Below the pieces are notes generated by a model that was not told the DNA's origin, searched no databases, and worked only from the letters and a program-made list of their open reading frames with translations. Of a DNA stretch of 64,000 bases, positions 57,108 to 64,000 are shown one piece after another. Source of the stretch: Pararhizobium_B sp963838155 (GTDB lineage Bacteria > Pseudomonadota > Alphaproteobacteria > Rhizobiales > Rhizobiaceae); contig CAWIQE010000010.1 of assembly GCA_963838155.1 (NCBI GenBank), positions 1-64,000 of the forward strand. The letters run 5' to 3'. Made by a program: the position numbers and the translations under genes. Within the stretch, counting starts at the first letter, position 1, and every line of letters starts with the position of its first letter.

Positions 57108-57719
57108 ATGGCCCTCACCCGCGACGGCCTCGTTGCAGGCCTGCTGCGAGTCGCCGACGGCATGGAAAGCGTGAGCGACGAGCTCAACGCCGCCGACGGA
57201 AAGCTCGGCGACGGCGATCTCGGCGTCACGATGGTGCGGGGAGCCCGCGAAGTGAAGGCCGTCGCCGACCAGCTGCCGCCCGAGATCGGAGAAACCCTGA
57301 TGAAGGTCGCGCAGGCCTTCACGCGGACCTCGGGGTCCAGCTTCGGAACGCTGCTGGCGACCGGAATGATGTCGGCGGCGAAAGCGACGCGCGGCCGCAC
57401 GGACATTCCCTGGGGCGAAGTTTCCGCTCTTCTCGACGGCGCCCGCGCGGCCATGCAGCAACGGGGAAAGGCCGAGCTGGGCGACAAGACGATCCTCGAC
57501 GCGCTCGACGCCGTCGCGAAGAAGACGGCCGGCGTCGACCGTCCGGATGCGCTGATGGACGCGGCCGCTTCGGCCGTGGACGAAGCGATGGACAGCTTCC
57601 GAAACAAGCCCGCCAGGATCGGCAGGGCCCGCATCTTCGGCGACAGGAGCGTCGGCCTGGACGATCCTGGCATGCTCGCCTTCAAGCGCATGCTGGAGGC
57701 CCTGAAGGCCGGCGCCTGA
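57108..57719 (+). CDS. dhaL: Dihydroxyacetone kinase subunit DhaL
   Basis: A 203-residue ADP/ATP-binding subunit. NAADGKLGDGDLGVTMVRGA near residue 28 carries the metal-binding Asp residues. The usual GDGDHG is GDGDLG here, which differs from the PTS-dependent enterobacterial DhaL and is closer to ATP-using versions. RTSGSSFGTLLATGMM near 72 binds phosphate. No DhaM phosphotransferase gene is nearby, which supports ATP as phosphate donor. GGAGGG precedes the ATG. Confidence 0.88.
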   Translation: MALTRDGLVAGLLRVADGMESVSDELNAADGKLGDGDLGVTMVRGAREVKAVADQLPPEIGETLMKVAQAFTRTSGSSFGTLLATGMMSAAKATRGRTDIPWGEVSALLDGARAAMQQRGKAELGDKTILDALDAVAKKTAGVDRPDALMDAAASAVDEAMDSFRNKPARIGRARIFGDRSVGLDDPGMLAFKRMLEALKAGA

Positions 57720-58009
57720 CGCCGGCGCACGAAGGCTCCGCGCCGCTGTCGGCCGGGCCCAGCTGACTGGCGGCGCTTTCGGGACAATCCGCCCCGCGAG
57801 CACCCCTTCGGTCGTACCCCGGCCGAGGGCGATGACGATGTCCACCGTCCTGAATCGGCCGTCCCGCAAGCAAATCGATTGCCGAACGAACGAAAGTGAA
57901 GTTCAATCTCCCGTCGAGGGGACGCCCGACTGGGTTCATCAAGTTGTCACAGGACATCGCTACCCGCGTCTTGGGCGCCCGCCGGCGTCAAACAAACGGA
58001 GAGAAGACT

Positions 58010-59110
58010 ATGAAAACTGTGGGACGGCTGCTCGCCCTGACGGCGACGGGACTGATGGCAACGACGGCGATATCCGGCGCTGCATCCATGGACGATCTGG
58101 CGAAGGCCGCGAAGGCGGAGGGCCAACTGACGACGATCGCCCTTCCCCACGACTGGTGCGGATATGGCGACCTGATCGACGGGTTCAAGAAGAAGTACGG
58201 CATCAAGGTCAACGAGCTCAATCCGGACGCCGGTTCGGGCGACGAGGTCGAGGCGATCAAGGCGAACAAGAACAACAAGGGCCCGCAGGCACCGGACGTC
58301 ATCGACGTCGGCCTGTCCTTCGGTCCGAAGGCCAAGGCCGACGACCTGCTCATGCCCTACAAGGTCTCGACCTGGGACCAGATCCCCGACAGCGCCAAGG
58401 ACTCCGAGGGCTACTGGTACGGCGACTACTATGGCGTGATGGCCTTCGAGGTGAACAAGGACATCGTCAAGACCGTCCCCCAGGATTGGCCCGATCTGCT
58501 CGGCAAGGACTACGCGAACGCCGTGGCGCTCGCCGGCGATCCGCGCACGGCCGCACAGGCGATCATGGGCGTCTACGGCGCCGGCCTGTCCAAGGGCGGC
58601 AAGGACGGCTCGCAGATCGCAACGGACGGCCTCGACTTCTATGCGAAGCTCAACAAGGCCGGGAACTTCGTGCCGGTCATCGGCAAGTCGGCGACGCTCG
58701 CCCAGGGCTCGACACCCATCATCGTGCGCTGGGACTACCTGGCGCTCGCCGACCGCGACAATCTCAAGGGCAACCCGCCGATGGATATCGTCGTTCCCAA
58801 GTCCGGTGTCGTGGCCGGCGTTTACGTGCAGGCGATCAGCAAGTACGCACCGCACCCCAACGCGGCCAAGCTGTGGATGGAGTATCTCTATTCGGACGAA
58901 GGCCAGCTCGGCTGGCTGAAGGGCTACTGCCATCCGATCCGCTTCAACGCCATGTCCAAGGCGGGATCGATCCCGAAGGAACTCCTCGACAAGCTGCCGC
59001 CCGCGGCAAACTACGAAAAGGCGGTGTTTCCGAGCCTGGACGACCAGGGGGCGGCCGCCAAGGTGATCGCCGACAAATGGGACTCCGTGGTCGGCGCCAG
59101 TGTCAAATAA
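58010..59110 (+). CDS. ABC transporter extracellular solute-binding protein (spermidine/iron type)
   Basis: A 366-residue periplasmic binding protein. Residues 1-25 (MKTVGRLLALTATGLMATTA) form a signal peptide. TTIALPHDWCGYGDLIDGFK near residue 40, WYGDYYGVMAFEVNKDIV near 140 and PDLLGKDYANAVALAGDPRT near 160 match the PotD/AfuA-like group. A single Cys pair may form a disulfide. GGAGAGAAGACT precedes the ATG. It starts the second ABC operon, 290 bases after DhaL. Ligand unknown; polyamine, phosphonate or iron complexes are options. Confidence 0.88.
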   Translation: MKTVGRLLALTATGLMATTAISGAASMDDLAKAAKAEGQLTTIALPHDWCGYGDLIDGFKKKYGIKVNELNPDAGSGDEVEAIKANKNNKGPQAPDVIDVGLSFGPKAKADDLLMPYKVSTWDQIPDSAKDSEGYWYGDYYGVMAFEVNKDIVKTVPQDWPDLLGKDYANAVALAGDPRTAAQAIMGVYGAGLSKGGKDGSQIATDGLDFYAKLNKAGNFVPVIGKSATLAQGSTPIIVRWDYLALADRDNLKGNPPMDIVVPKSGVVAGVYVQAISKYAPHPNAAKLWMEYLYSDEGQLGWLKGYCHPIRFNAMSKAGSIPKELLDKLPPAANYEKAVFPSLDDQGAAAKVIADKWDSVVGASVK

Positions 59111-60050
59111 CGCCGACATCGGCGATGTCGCAGCCAGGGCGGTGGATCCGGGGGAACCCGGACCCGCCGCCGGGCGCGCGAGCCGGGTCGGATCGGCGAT
59201 CGCCGCCTTCAGCTCGGCCGGCATCGTCGGGGTCGCTCCGTTCCTGGTCTTCGCCCTGGTTTTCCTGATTATCCCGACGGCGGGCCTGGTCGCCGGCGCC
59301 TTCTTCGATCGCGACGGAAACCTCACCGTCCAGAACTTCATCGACCTCACGCAGCCGACCATCGTCAGCGCCTACGTCATCTCGATCAAGGTCTCGGCCG
59401 CATCCGCCTTCCTCGGCTCCCTCTTCGGCCTCCTGCTCGCCCTCGCGGTCGGGCGCGGGGGACTGCCGTCGTGGATCCGCTCGACCGCCATGACGTTCTC
59501 GGGCGTCGCCTCGAACTTCGCCGGCATTCCCCTCGCCTTCGCGTTTCTAGCGACCCTCGGCCGGCTCGGCCTCGTGACGCTCATCCTGCGCAGCGTCTTC
59601 GACTTCGACATCTACCGCGCAGGGTTCAACCTGTTGAGCTTCTGGGGGCTGACGATCACCTATCTCTATTTCCAGATTCCGCTGATGGTGCTGATCGTCA
59701 TGCCGGCGGTTGACGGGCTGCGCAACGAATGGCGCGAGGCCGCCGAAACCCTCGGGGCGAGCTCCTGGCAATACTGGCGTCACATCGGGCTGCCGGTGCT
59801 GTGGCCGAGCATCCTCGGCACCCTGGCGCTGCTTTTCGCCAATTCCTTCGGCGCCATCGCCACCGCCTACGGCCTGACCGGGTCGTCGCTCAACATCGTG
59901 CCGATCCTGCTCTACGCCCAGATCCGCGGCGACGTGCTCCACAATCCCAATCTCGGCGCCGCTCTCGCGCTCGGCATGATCGTGATCACCGGGCTTGCGA
60001 ACATTCTGTATCTCGTGCTGCGGGCCCGCGCGGAAAGGTGGATGCGATGA
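59100..60050 (+). CDS. ABC transporter permease (PotB/PhnU-like)
   Basis: A 316-residue permease. Helices begin at about 45 (VAPFLVFALVFLIIPTAGLV). The EAA motif is EWREAAETLGASSWQYWRHI near 210. It starts with GTG at 59100 and overlaps the binding-protein gene by eleven bases, with a 40-residue hydrophilic leader. It pairs with the next permease to form a heterodimer. Confidence 0.9.
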   Translation: MSNNADIGDVAARAVDPGEPGPAAGRASRVGSAIAAFSSAGIVGVAPFLVFALVFLIIPTAGLVAGAFFDRDGNLTVQNFIDLTQPTIVSAYVISIKVSAASAFLGSLFGLLLALAVGRGGLPSWIRSTAMTFSGVASNFAGIPLAFAFLATLGRLGLVTLILRSVFDFDIYRAGFNLLSFWGLTITYLYFQIPLMVLIVMPAVDGLRNEWREAAETLGASSWQYWRHIGLPVLWPSILGTLALLFANSFGAIATAYGLTGSSLNIVPILLYAQIRGDVLHNPNLGAALALGMIVITGLANILYLVLRARAERWMR

Positions 60051-60838
60051 GGCGGTCACGATATCTGCCGTGGATCGGCTTCATCGTCGGGGCGGCCTAT
60101 TTCCTGCTCCCGCTGATAGCGACATTCGAATTCTCGCTGCGCGAACGGCGCGACGCCTACAGCTTCCTCGCCTATGCCAACGTCCTGAACGACCCGAATT
60201 TCCGGACGACCTTCAGCTACTCCGTCATGGTGGCCATCGCGACGATCGTCGTGGGAGTGCTCCTGATCGTGCCGGCGGCCTATTTCGTTCGCCTGAAGCT
60301 GCCCGCGCTCCGGCCCGTCGTCGAGTTCATCACGCTCCTGCCCCTGATCGTGCCCCCGATCATCCTCGTCTTCGGCTATATCCGCACCTTCAATTCCTCG
60401 TCGATCCTGCCGATGACCAATTCGATCACCGGGACGAACATCCTGCTCACCTTCGGCTACGTGACGCTCTCGATGCCCTACATGTACCGGGCGGTCGACA
60501 CGGGGCTGCGGGCGATCGACGTCCGCACGCTGACCGAAGCCGCCACGATACTCGGCGCGCGAACGCCGACGATCCTGATGAGGATCATCTTTCCGAACAT
60601 CCTGATATCGGTCATGTCCGGCGCCTTCCTGAGCTTCGCGATCGTCATCGGCGAATTCGTCATGGCGAGCTTGCTGAACCGTCCCGCCTTCGGGCCCTAC
60701 ATGCAGAACATCGGCGCCAATCGCGCCTACGAGCCCGCCGCCCTCGCCATCATCGCATTTGCCGTCACCTGGGCCGCGATGGGCATGATCCAGCTTCTCG
60801 CGCGCTTTGCGCCGAAGACGTCGGCCACGGCCGACTGA
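60047..60838 (+). CDS. ABC transporter permease (PotC/PhnV-like)
   Basis: A 263-residue permease with about six helices. YLPWIGFIVGAAYFLLPLIA opens the first. The EAA motif is RTLTEAATILGARTPTILMR near 165. ATG overlaps the upstream permease stop (ATGA). It completes the inner-membrane channel with the 59100 gene. Confidence 0.9.
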   Translation: MRRSRYLPWIGFIVGAAYFLLPLIATFEFSLRERRDAYSFLAYANVLNDPNFRTTFSYSVMVAIATIVVGVLLIVPAAYFVRLKLPALRPVVEFITLLPLIVPPIILVFGYIRTFNSSSILPMTNSITGTNILLTFGYVTLSMPYMYRAVDTGLRAIDVRTLTEAATILGARTPTILMRIIFPNILISVMSGAFLSFAIVIGEFVMASLLNRPAFGPYMQNIGANRAYEPAALAIIAFAVTWAAMGMIQLLARFAPKTSATAD

Positions 60839-60855
60839 CGACGAGGATATCCCCT

Positions 60856-61923
60856 ATGGACGACGAATTCCTGAAACTGGACGGCCTCGGAAAGAGTTTC
60901 GGCGCCAACCGCGTCGTCCGGGACGTCGATTTGTCGATCGGGCGGGGCGAATTCGTCTCCTTCCTGGGCCCCTCGGGCTGCGGCAAGACGACGATCCTGA
61001 GGATGATCGCCGGTTTCGAGACCCCCACGACCGGCCGCATCGTCGTCGACGGCCAAGACGTGACGCGGCTCCATCCCAGCCAGCGAAAGATCGGCATGGT
61101 CTTCCAGGCCTACGCGCTGTTTCCCAACATGGACGTCGCCGGCAACATCGGTTTCGGCCTCAAGATCGCCGGCATCGGGCGGGACGAGGCGCGGGCGCGC
61201 GTCGGCGAGATGCTGCAGCTCATCGGCCTGCCCGGCTTCGAGGATCGCTTTCCCTACCAGCTCTCCGGCGGCCAGCAGCAGCGCGTCGCCCTCGCCCGTG
61301 CGCTCGCCGCCCGCCCGTCGATGCTGCTGCTCGACGAGCCCTTGTCGGCGCTCGACGCGAAGATCCGGCTTTCGCTCCGCGCCCAGATCCGCGAAATCCA
61401 GAAGGAACTCGGGATCACGACGATTTTCGTCACCCACGACCAGGAAGAAGCCCTCTCCATCTCCGACCGCATCGTGGTGATGAATGCCGGGCGCGCCGAC
61501 CAGGTCGGCACCCCCTTCGAGGTCTATAACCGGCCGAGCACCAATTTCGTCGCCTCCTTCGTCGGCACGCTCAACGTGCTCAAGGGCAAGGTCGCCGATC
61601 CGGCGGCGCGAACGATCGTGATCGACGAGGAACTCATCGCCCTGCCGCACGATCTCGGCGACAGGAAAGCCGGCGATCCCGTTTCGGTCGCCGTGCGGCC
61701 GGAAGCGATCACACTCGGCCCGCGCGGCGACGGGGACTCCCGTCTTGCCGGCCGCATCGCCGATGTCAGCTTTCTGGGTTCGGTCATTCGCGTACGGGTC
61801 GGCGTCGGGGAAAACTCCATTTCGCTCGACACCTTCAACAACCCGTCCGTCCCCCCGCCGGTAACGGGCACGCCCGCCGAGATCAGCTTCTCGCGATCGG
61901 ACCTGCTGCTTCTCCAGGATTGA
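60856..61923 (+). CDS. ABC transporter ATP-binding protein (PotA/FbpC-like)
   Basis: A 355-residue ATPase with C-terminal TOBE domain. Walker A FLGPSGCGKTTILRMIAG near residue 36, signature LSGGQQQRVALARALA near 137 and Walker B MLLLDEPLSALDAKIR near 157. The TOBE/regulatory domain covers about 245-355 (VSVAVRPEAITLG). GACGAGGATATCC precedes the ATG. Last gene of the operon, 17 bases after the permease, and convergent with the GtrA gene. Confidence 0.92.
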   Translation: MDDEFLKLDGLGKSFGANRVVRDVDLSIGRGEFVSFLGPSGCGKTTILRMIAGFETPTTGRIVVDGQDVTRLHPSQRKIGMVFQAYALFPNMDVAGNIGFGLKIAGIGRDEARARVGEMLQLIGLPGFEDRFPYQLSGGQQQRVALARALAARPSMLLLDEPLSALDAKIRLSLRAQIREIQKELGITTIFVTHDQEEALSISDRIVVMNAGRADQVGTPFEVYNRPSTNFVASFVGTLNVLKGKVADPAARTIVIDEELIALPHDLGDRKAGDPVSVAVRPEAITLGPRGDGDSRLAGRIADVSFLGSVIRVRVGVGENSISLDTFNNPSVPPPVTGTPAEISFSRSDLLLLQD

Positions 61924-61944
61924 GTGGCCCGCACGCCGCCAGGC

Positions 61945-62376
61945 TCATCGGCGGAAAACCCAGGCAGCCTGCGCCGCGAAGGCGCAGACCGCGGCGACCG
62001 CCGCCAGTCCGATCTGCACGACCACGTAGCTGACGCCGAGCAAGCCCGGCAGCCACGCGGTCGCGGCGACGTTGGTCGCCAGAATGACCAGCATCACGAG
62101 CAGGTAGCGCGGTCCCGTCGACCGATGCGGCCGGTCGCTGCGGAACGTCCACATATGATGGGCCAGATAGTTGAACGTCACGGCCAGCACGTAGGCAATG
62201 CCGACGCCCAGTTCCGACGGCGCGCGAAATTCCTCCACCGCGAGCCAGACGATGGCCGCGTAGATGAGAGCGGTCAGCACGCCCACCGTGCCGAACCGGA
62301 GCAGTTCGGCGAACCGTGCCGAAAGGCGATTCCAGGCCGCAGATATGGTCGCGGCCGGCCGTCCGGTTCCGCTCAC
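61945..62376 (-). CDS. GtrA-like membrane protein
   Basis: A 143-residue membrane protein. Four helices: RFGTVGVLTALIYAAIVWLA, YVLAVTFNYLAHHMWTF, YLLVMLVILATNVAATAWL, and VVQIGLAAVAAVCAFAAQAA, ending WVFRR. GtrA-family proteins help move lipid-linked sugars or glycans across the membrane. The start is GTG 62376, overlapping the methyltransferase stop (GTGA). It points to a cell-surface or lipid glycosylation role for this small gene set. Confidence 0.85.
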   Translation of the reverse strand: MSGTGRPAATISAAWNRLSARFAELLRFGTVGVLTALIYAAIVWLAVEEFRAPSELGVGIAYVLAVTFNYLAHHMWTFRSDRPHRSTGPRYLLVMLVILATNVAATAWLPGLLGVSYVVVQIGLAAVAAVCAFAAQAAWVFRR

Positions 62377-63167
62377 CTTTCGCCGCCCCCGCCGGTTCCT
62401 CCGGGAGGCGGCATGACATCGGTCCTGCGCCAGTCGGCGAGGAAGACGGCATGGGGTTCGCGACCCGGCAGGCGATTGTAGACCGCCTCCGCCGGGAAAA
62501 GCACCTTCGAGAGCGCCGGCTTCAATCTCAGCGGCACCCGGGTCACCAGGCTGTTGAGGATGAGATAGAAGGCCGGCCCTCCCATGTAGCGGACGCGCTC
62601 GGGCACGAAGTACGGAGCGCCCATGCGGGCGATCTCGTCGTGCTTGAGCGCCCTCTCGGTATCGGCCTCGAACCATTTGTCCTTCCGATACCAGACCCGC
62701 CGCAGCGCGCTCAGGAAGAAGTCGTCGCTCGGCTCCATCATCAGGAAGTGGCCGCCCGGCCGAATCATGCGCGCGACGTTCTCGATCGTCGTGGGAAGGT
62801 CGACGATGCAATGATGCAGCCCGCCGATCACGATCGCCGCGTCGTGCACCGTGTCGAAGGTCGCCGCCCGGGTCAGGTCCACGTGCAGGGCATCCGATCC
62901 CGTGTTTTCCCGGTACTCGCGGCATGCGGGTTCGGAGATATCGTATCCGGTCGTCCGGACATTGGGGAAATAGCGGCGCAATGCCAGCGAGTTGTGCCCG
63001 CTTCCGCAAGCAAGATCGGCAACGGAGAGATCGTCGAATGCGAGGTCTCCCCAGAGTGGGCCGTAGATGAAGCGATCGCGGTAAGCCATGGAAGCCGCAT
63101 CGTAATAGTGCGCCTCGTACGCGTTGTGAATCGCCTCGTAGTGCGCGGCCTGTGCATTTCCTTCCAT
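62373..63167 (-). CDS. Class I SAM-dependent methyltransferase
   Basis: A 264-residue methyltransferase. VADLACGSGHNSLALRRYFP near residue 50 is motif I, VRTTGYDISEPACRE motif II, HDAAIVIGGLHHCIVDL near 107 motif IV-like, and RMIRPGGHFLMMEPSD near 133 motif VI. AAGAGAGACTGCC precedes the ATG at 63167. The frame is open much further upstream, overlapping the neighbouring methyltransferase in another frame, but that part is a shadow. Coupled to GtrA by a four-base overlap. Substrate unknown; a lipid or glycan is plausible. Confidence 0.85.
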   Translation of the reverse strand: MEGNAQAAHYEAIHNAYEAHYYDAASMAYRDRFIYGPLWGDLAFDDLSVADLACGSGHNSLALRRYFPNVRTTGYDISEPACREYRENTGSDALHVDLTRAATFDTVHDAAIVIGGLHHCIVDLPTTIENVARMIRPGGHFLMMEPSDDFFLSALRRVWYRKDKWFEADTERALKHDEIARMGAPYFVPERVRYMGGPAFYLILNSLVTRVPLRLKPALSKVLFPAEAVYNRLPGREPHAVFLADWRRTDVMPPPGGTGGGGER

Positions 63168-63196
63168 GGCAGTCTCTCTTCCGGCTCTGGGCCCGC

Positions 63197-63997
63197 TCAG
63201 CGTGTACCGATCACGGTCCAGCTGTATCCATGCCTGTGATAGGCTTCGACGTCCTTGAACCCGGCCTCTCTCAGCAGGCGTAGGGATTCCGCTTTGGTGT
63301 AGTACTTCGCGTAGGCCGGTTTCAGCTGGTCGTAGATGACCAGGTAGCGCTTCTTGCGATCGAATTTCCCTATGACTTCGCGCATATAGGCGCGCAGGGG
63401 CAGCGGAAACACGCGGCAAAGGCCGATGTAGATCGCCAACGCTCCGTTCAGAAGTCCGCAAACGGCTGCGAGCACCGGATGCGGCAGCCGCACGGTCACG
63501 GCCCGGATCGGCAGGACCAGGGACAGATATGTCCCGTTCCCCTCGCGCCCATAGAGCCAGATCAGCATCCTGCCGCCGGGCCGGAGGGCCTCGTAGGCGG
63601 CGCGGACGACGGGCGCCGGATCCGGGATGTGATGCAGGACACCGATCGAGACGACGATATCCTGCTTCGGCTCGCGGGGCAGTTCGTCGCCGCGGCAATG
63701 CAGATAGGTGACCCTGCCCTCCTCCGCGGCCGTGTTCCGGCGCAAGGCGTCCATCGCCCGTGAAGGCTCGAGGGCCGTCACATGCCTGGCTCCTGCCGAC
63801 AGCAGCATGTTGACGATGCGTCCGGTGCCGCTGCCGATCTCTGTAACGGCTTTGTCGCGTAGGTCCGCCATCGGCAGCAACGGCCCGAAAATGTCGGCCA
63901 AAAGATCGGTCGACGAGTAATAGCCGTCGTTTTCCGTGTATCGCGACCACTGGTCGCCGAAATCCTCGATCGTCCGTTTCGAGAGGTTGTCGCTCAT
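63197..63997 (-). CDS. Class I SAM-dependent methyltransferase
   Basis: A 266-residue methyltransferase. AVTEIGSGTGRIVNMLLSAG near residue 50 is motif I, VTALEPSRAMDALR motif II, IVVSIGVLHHIPDP near 113 motif IV, and ALRPGGRMLIWLYGREGN near 137. RYTENDGYYSSTDLLADIFG near the N-terminus and AKYYTKAESLRLLREAGFKD at the C-terminus are typical of glycan-cluster methyltransferases. It lies 29 bases upstream of the second methyltransferase on the same strand. The start is close to the window edge but complete. Confidence 0.85.
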   Translation of the reverse strand: MSDNLSKRTIEDFGDQWSRYTENDGYYSSTDLLADIFGPLLPMADLRDKAVTEIGSGTGRIVNMLLSAGARHVTALEPSRAMDALRRNTAAEEGRVTYLHCRGDELPREPKQDIVVSIGVLHHIPDPAPVVRAAYEALRPGGRMLIWLYGREGNGTYLSLVLPIRAVTVRLPHPVLAAVCGLLNGALAIYIGLCRVFPLPLRAYMREVIGKFDRKKRYLVIYDQLKPAYAKYYTKAESLRLLREAGFKDVEAYHRHGYSWTVIGTR

Positions 63998-64000
63998 CCG

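Overview
The window is GC-rich, densely coded DNA whose gene content points to an alphaproteobacterium of the order Hyphomicrobiales (Rhizobiales), probably Rhizobiaceae. The clues are paired palindromic intergenic repeats of the rhizobial RIME kind, a DUF4167 protein, a DUF6481 protein next to a cold-shock gene, an lmo0937-type mini membrane protein, and many ribose-type and spermidine/iron-type ABC operons with SDRs and local regulators. I see no rRNA, tRNA, CRISPR, phage or transposase gene. The content looks like a catabolic accessory replicon or a variable chromosomal region. Assignments come from reading the sequence; no database search was run.

Layout: 1-4.9 kb holds an amidohydrolase, a FecR protein and a CHASE2 nucleotide cyclase. 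4.8-12.9 kb is small-molecule catabolism: an Idh/MocA oxidoreductase, an SDR, an idonate/sorbitol-type dehydrogenase, then a GntR-controlled set made of an arylmalonate-decarboxylase-like enzyme and an MFS transporter read straight into an amidase. 13-15.1 kb has a DUF4167 mini-protein, a fatty acid desaturase and a spermidine-synthase-like protein. 15.1-24.6 kb is a type I secretion locus: LuxR regulator, glycine-rich repeat protein, 667-residue repeat protein, ABC exporter and HlyD adaptor. 24.7-30.5 kb contains a DapA-family enzyme, cold-shock protein, DUF6481 protein, LuxR-TolB-TPR regulator, acetyltransferase and small unknowns.

30.7-36.5 kb is a molybdenum hydroxylase operon (2Fe-2S, FAD and Mo subunits) coupled to a large catalase gene. 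The FAD subunit carries one frameshift. The catalase carries about 18 single-base insertions and one deletion, yet keeps its full protein sequence across frames. 36.6-42 kb has a UvrD-type helicase, an RraA remnant, a DsbA-like protein and two SDR-type enzymes. 42-50 kb is an AraC-linked sugar ABC operon with an LVIVD-repeat protein and an SMP-30 lactonase. 50.1-57.7 kb is a SorC-linked ABC operon with a hydroxyisobutyrate-dehydrogenase-like enzyme and DhaK/DhaL kinase subunits, most likely for a short ketose or polyol. 58-61.9 kb is a second ABC operon, and 61.9-64 kb has a GtrA protein and two methyltransferases.

The most unusual signals are the insertion-riddled catalase, the MFS-amidase read-through (a true fusion, or a one-base error over a GTGA overlap), the one-cysteine decarboxylase-like enzyme, and the secretion locus whose two candidate substrates share a short repeat motif but lack RTX repeats. 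Several suspected single-base indels suggest that base-level accuracy of parts of this sequence should be checked before biology is inferred from them.
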